Positions 61,360-64,000 of a DNA stretch of 64,000 nucleotides are shown here, in pieces. The notes below the pieces were generated by a model that saw only the letters and a program-made list of their open reading frames with translations, searched no databases and was not told where the DNA came from. This DNA comes from Acidimicrobiales bacterium (GTDB taxonomy: Bacteria > Actinomycetota > Acidimicrobiia > Acidimicrobiales > Aldehydirespiratoraceae). A program made the position numbers and the translations under genes. The stretch lies in the NCBI GenBank assembly GCA_033344915.1, contig JAWPML010000001.1, positions 2,600,369 to 2,664,368 of the forward strand. Reading direction: 5' to 3'. Within the stretch, counting starts at the first letter, position 1. Each line of letters starts with the position of its first letter.

Positions 61360-61905
61360 ATGACGGCGGTCGAACGGACGACGAGGGGTCCCGACGCCGT
61401 TCGGCGAGCGCTCGTCGACGCAGCAAAAAGCCTCATGGGCATGCGCTCACCGCGTCAGGTGAGCGGCCGCGAGCTCGCCCAACACGCCGGGGTCAACTAC
61501 GGACTCATCCACCACTACTTCGGCACGAAGGACAACGTCTTCGCCGAGGCCGTGGCCGAAGCGACCGAGGCCATGGGCGAGCGTTGGGATGCCGGCGGCA
61601 TGCTTCCCGTCAACACCACCGACGAGGCCGCGAGCTATCGCACGTTCGCCAAGCTCGAGGTCGACGACGCGGCGAGCCCGATCCGCCACCTCATCACCCG
61701 CATCGTGGCGGGTCAGGCCGAGGTGACGGGCCGACCGAAAGACGATCCCGAGCTGCTCGCCGAGGTCGCCATCGCGACCGCCCTCCAGTTCGGGTGGGGT
61801 GCCTTCGAGGAGGACATCCTCGACACGCTCGAGGTGTTCGGCGCGGAGCGCGACGCCCTGCGCGCCCGGGTGAGCGAGCTGTCCCTCCGTCTCGCGAGCA
61901 ACTGA
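61360..61905 (+). CDS. TetR-family transcriptional regulator
   Basis: The 181-residue protein has the helix-turn-helix RELAQHAGVNYGLIHHYFGTKDNVFAEAV (about 37-65) and a ligand domain of the TetR type. It starts one base after the ilvD stop and ends eight bases before the MFS gene, which is its most likely target. TetR/MFS pairs usually serve drug or metabolite efflux. Confidence 0.85.
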   Translation: MTAVERTTRGPDAVRRALVDAAKSLMGMRSPRQVSGRELAQHAGVNYGLIHHYFGTKDNVFAEAVAEATEAMGERWDAGGMLPVNTTDEAASYRTFAKLEVDDAASPIRHLITRIVAGQAEVTGRPKDDPELLAEVAIATALQFGWGAFEEDILDTLEVFGAERDALRARVSELSLRLASN

Positions 61906-61913
61906 GCGCCTCG

Positions 61914-63146
61914 ATGACGAAGCTGCGCAGCGACCGCGCCGTTGTCGCGTACATCGCGTCGATGGCGGTCATCCTCGCCTTCGGCATCGACGCGTCGCTG
62001 CCCGCATTCGACGAGCTCCGGGCGGAATTCGATCTCCGCGACGGATCCGGCGAGGTCTCGCTCGTCGTCACGACCTACTTCCTCGGCATGGGGTTCGGCC
62101 AGCTGATCTGGGGCCTGTCGTCCGACCGGATCGGTCGCCAGAAGGCGATGCTGGCCGGGCTGCTTCTCTATGGCGTCGGCGCCGCCGGGGCGGCGCTTGC
62201 CGGGAGCATGACGATGCTGTTGGTCGCCCGCGTCATCTGGGGACTCGGCGCCGCCGCCCCGAGCGTGCTGCGCAACTCCGTCGCCCGCGACCTCTACAGC
62301 GGGGACAAGCTCGCCCAGATCACGTCCATGGCGATGGCCATCTTCCTGATGGGCCCCGCCGTCGCGCCGGCGGTCGGCGAGCTGATCCTGCTCGGCGACA
62401 ACTGGCGGTGGGTCTTCGCCGCGGCGGTGCCCCTCGCGATCGGCGGCATGGTCTGGACGTTCCGGTTCGGCGAGACGCTCGATCCGGCGAACGTCCGGCC
62501 GCTCGACCTCCGCAGCATCGCCGCCGGTGCCCGCACCTACTTCGGCAGCCGCGCCGCCTTCGGACATTCACTGGCCATCACGGCCGCCTCCGGTGCCTTC
62601 TTCATCTTCCTCGGATCGAGCCAACCGATCGTCGACGAGATCTACGGCTACGGCGACTGGTTCGCCCTCATCTTCGCCGGGGTCGCCACCTGCATCGGCC
62701 TGACCGTGTGGAACAGCGGGCGCTTCATCCGCGGTCATGGTGCGCCCACGGTCGCCCTCGTCTCGGTGATCGGGATGATCGCCGCCGCGTCGACGTTCGG
62801 GGTCGTCGCCGTGGCCACGGACGGACGACCACCGTTCTGGTTCTGGCTCGGTGCCGTCGCGGTCTTCGCGTCGCTCGGCACGGTGTCGACACCGACGATG
62901 ACCGCGATGGCAATGACGCCGATGGCTCGCGTGGCCGGTACCGCGAGCGCGCTCAACGGCGTGCTGACCGTGGCCGGAGCGTCGCTTCTCGCCGTGGTGT
63001 TCGATCGCCGGATCGACGACAGCGTCACACCCATGGCCGTCGGCTTCCTCGTCTATTCGCTGGTCGCGCTCGGCTTCCTGCTGTGGGCCCGCGGCGGCTC
63101 CGAGGAGATCGTGGAGCCGGCCGATCGGGCTACCGTGGCGCGATGA
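61914..63146 (+). CDS. Bcr/CflA-type multidrug MFS transporter
   Basis: The 410-residue, twelve-helix protein opens with VAYIASMAVILAFGIDASLP, the Bcr/CflA subgroup N-terminus, followed by the MFS loop GFGQLIWGLSSDRIGRQ and LLVARVIWGLGAAAPSVLRN. Family members export chloramphenicol, bicyclomycin or similar compounds by proton antiport. The ATG at 61914, eight bases after the tetR stop, fits a two-gene unit. The end overlaps the TfoX-like gene by ATGA. Confidence 0.85.
   Translation: MTKLRSDRAVVAYIASMAVILAFGIDASLPAFDELRAEFDLRDGSGEVSLVVTTYFLGMGFGQLIWGLSSDRIGRQKAMLAGLLLYGVGAAGAALAGSMTMLLVARVIWGLGAAAPSVLRNSVARDLYSGDKLAQITSMAMAIFLMGPAVAPAVGELILLGDNWRWVFAAAVPLAIGGMVWTFRFGETLDPANVRPLDLRSIAAGARTYFGSRAAFGHSLAITAASGAFFIFLGSSQPIVDEIYGYGDWFALIFAGVATCIGLTVWNSGRFIRGHGAPTVALVSVIGMIAAASTFGVVAVATDGRPPFWFWLGAVAVFASLGTVSTPTMTAMAMTPMARVAGTASALNGVLTVAGASLLAVVFDRRIDDSVTPMAVGFLVYSLVALGFLLWARGGSEEIVEPADRATVAR
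63131..63136 (+). promoter_or_regulatory. -10 hexamer of the TfoX-like gene
   Basis: TACCGT six bases before the ATG at 63143, inside the last codons of the MFS gene; the gene may have its own leaderless transcript besides read-through. Confidence 0.5.
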
Positions 63147-63448
63147 GCGACGAGTTCTGGGACGCGACCGCGCCACTGCTCGCGGAGGGACTGATCGAGG
63201 AGGGCACGATCATGGGCGGCCCCTGTGTGCGCAGCGCCGGCGAGTTCGTCGGCATGCCCCACCACAAGGGAGACGGCATCGTGGTCAAGCTTCCCCGCGA
63301 CGAGGTGGACGCGATGATCGCGGCCGGCGACGGCGCGTCGTTCGCCCCGGCCGGGAAGGTCTTCCGTGAGTGGGTACTCGTCGAGGAACACGACGAGACG
63401 CGGTGGACCGAGCTGCTCCGCCGGTCGGTCGCCTTCGTGAATCCGTGA
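63143..63448 (+). CDS. TfoX N-terminal-domain-like protein
   Basis: The 101-residue protein shows the TfoX/Sxy N-domain core: EGTIMGGPCVRSAGEFVGM, DGIVVKLPRDEVDAMIAAG and AGKVFREWVLVEE. Like the protein at 20496-20834 it lacks the C-terminal half of TfoX. Stand-alone forms are common in actinobacteria and have no assigned activity. Overlaps the MFS gene by ATGA. Confidence 0.68.
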   Translation: MSDEFWDATAPLLAEGLIEEGTIMGGPCVRSAGEFVGMPHHKGDGIVVKLPRDEVDAMIAAGDGASFAPAGKVFREWVLVEEHDETRWTELLRRSVAFVNP

Positions 63449-63462
63449 ACGGCGGCCGCGAG

Positions 63463-63468
63463 TAACGT
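63463..63468 (+). promoter_or_regulatory. -10 hexamer of the fumarylacetoacetase-family gene
   Basis: TAACGT six bases before the ATG at 63475, without a Shine-Dalgarno. Confidence 0.6.
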
Positions 63469-63474
63469 CCCCGG

Positions 63475-64000
63475 ATGCGCTTCACCACCGTCCGCACCGA
63501 CGGCACGACCCGAGCGGCCCGCGTCGAGGGCGACGAACTCGTCCTGCTCGATCATGCCGACGTCGGTGCGCTCCTGCGCAGCGGCGACGACGGCACCGGG
63601 ACCGGACCGACAGTGGCCGCGGCGACGGCTGACCGCGCACCGCTCGTCATCCACCCCGAGAAGATCGTCTGCGTCGGCGTGAACTATCGCGATCACATCG
63701 AGGAGATGGGCCGGGAGCCGCCCGCCGCGCCCACCTATTTCGCGAAGTACCGGCGGGCGCTCATCGGCGCCCGGGACGACATCGCCCTTCCCGACCCGGC
63801 CGTGTCCACGAGCATCGACTGGGAGGCGGAGCTCGCCGTCGTCATCGGCACCGAGGTCCGCGACGCGACGGCCACCGAGGCCCTCGAGGCGATCGCTGGC
63901 TACAGCGTGCTCAATGACGTGTCCGTGCGGGACTACCAGCGCCGCACCACCCAGTTCCTCGCCGGCAAGACCTGGGAGGGCATGACCCCGCTCGGGCCCG
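63475..64000 (+). CDS. Fumarylacetoacetate hydrolase-family protein, 3' end outside the window
   Basis: The first 175 residues are present. KIVCVGVNYRDHIEEMG, PTYFAKY, DWEAELAVVIG (Mg ligands Glu-x-Glu) and YSVLNDVSVRDYQ mark the FAH catalytic fold, shared by 2-hydroxyhepta-2,4-diene-1,7-dioate isomerases, acylpyruvases and oxaloacetate decarboxylases. The reading frame is still open at base 64000 (in TPLGP). The substrate within the family cannot be decided from this part. Confidence 0.88.
   Translation, partial: MRFTTVRTDGTTRAARVEGDELVLLDHADVGALLRSGDDGTGTGPTVAAATADRAPLVIHPEKIVCVGVNYRDHIEEMGREPPAAPTYFAKYRRALIGARDDIALPDPAVSTSIDWEAELAVVIGTEVRDATATEALEAIAGYSVLNDVSVRDYQRRTTQFLAGKTWEGMTPLGP

Overview
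The window is about 64 kb of very GC-rich DNA packed with short-spaced genes, many overlapping by ATGA or GTGA. It reads as an actinobacterial chromosome segment, most likely class Acidimicrobiia; this is an inference from the archaeal/Acidimicrobiia-type ValS, the double-zinc-ribbon cyclase/AAA/TPR proteins, an EspG-like protein and the leaderless-gene signature. I saw no rRNA, tRNA, CRISPR array, insertion sequence or origin. No gene-free stretch exceeds 300 bases; the longest are 24912-25099, 39679-39853 and 29436-29579, and all three carry regulatory or repeat sequence.

Layout. 1-3773: a truncated unknown gene translationally coupled to an EspG-like/TM/PASTA/SLH surface protein, possibly linked to type VII secretion. 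3774-4661: folD. 4778-11921: a surface-glycan set (ABC exporter, sulfotransferase-glycosyltransferase fusion, three more GT2 enzymes, a methyltransferase). 11955-20169: SF2 helicase, crotonase, PPOX protein, UxaA-type dehydratase, PhnD-like protein, and an exported lipoprotein with a dikinase-like fold. 20201-24911: small enzymes, a metal-stress pair (thioredoxin-like protein plus short CDF pump) behind a MerR-type promoter, an acetyltransferase and an acyl-CoA dehydrogenase behind a palindromic operator. 25100-29435: diguanylate cyclase, CoA transferase, TauE-type permease, AzlCD exporter. 29438-49000: two giant paralogous proteins (2295 and 3048 residues) built as zinc ribbons, class III nucleotide cyclase, AAA ATPase, TPR and a long array of NTF2/SnoaL-like repeats, with valS and a methyltransferase between them. 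49026-56698: threonine aldolase, a small protein plus methyltransferase pair, two Fe(II)/2-oxoglutarate dioxygenases, a beta-propeller, a MarR regulator and a ROK kinase. 56770-64000: LigD-type polymerase, transporters, IlvD, a TetR/MFS pair, a TfoX-like protein and a truncated fumarylacetoacetase-family gene.

Three patterns run across the window. First, about twenty genes carry a TAnnnT-like hexamer (a few begin CA) 6-10 bases before the start codon, the mark of leaderless transcription, and this settles several start choices. Second, a family of palindromes with the core GTCAGAC or GTCAGAGTC (or its complement GTCTGAC) sits directly at gene 3' ends, often sharing the stop codon; one dioxygenase gene is framed by two nearly identical inverted copies. 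Third, the two giant cyclase genes share a 46-base upstream element and both lie just after one of these palindromes. The twin cyclases with their unequal repeat arrays are the best candidate for an undescribed system: a cytoplasmic sensor that could couple ligand or protein binding by many NTF2-like modules to cyclic nucleotide production.
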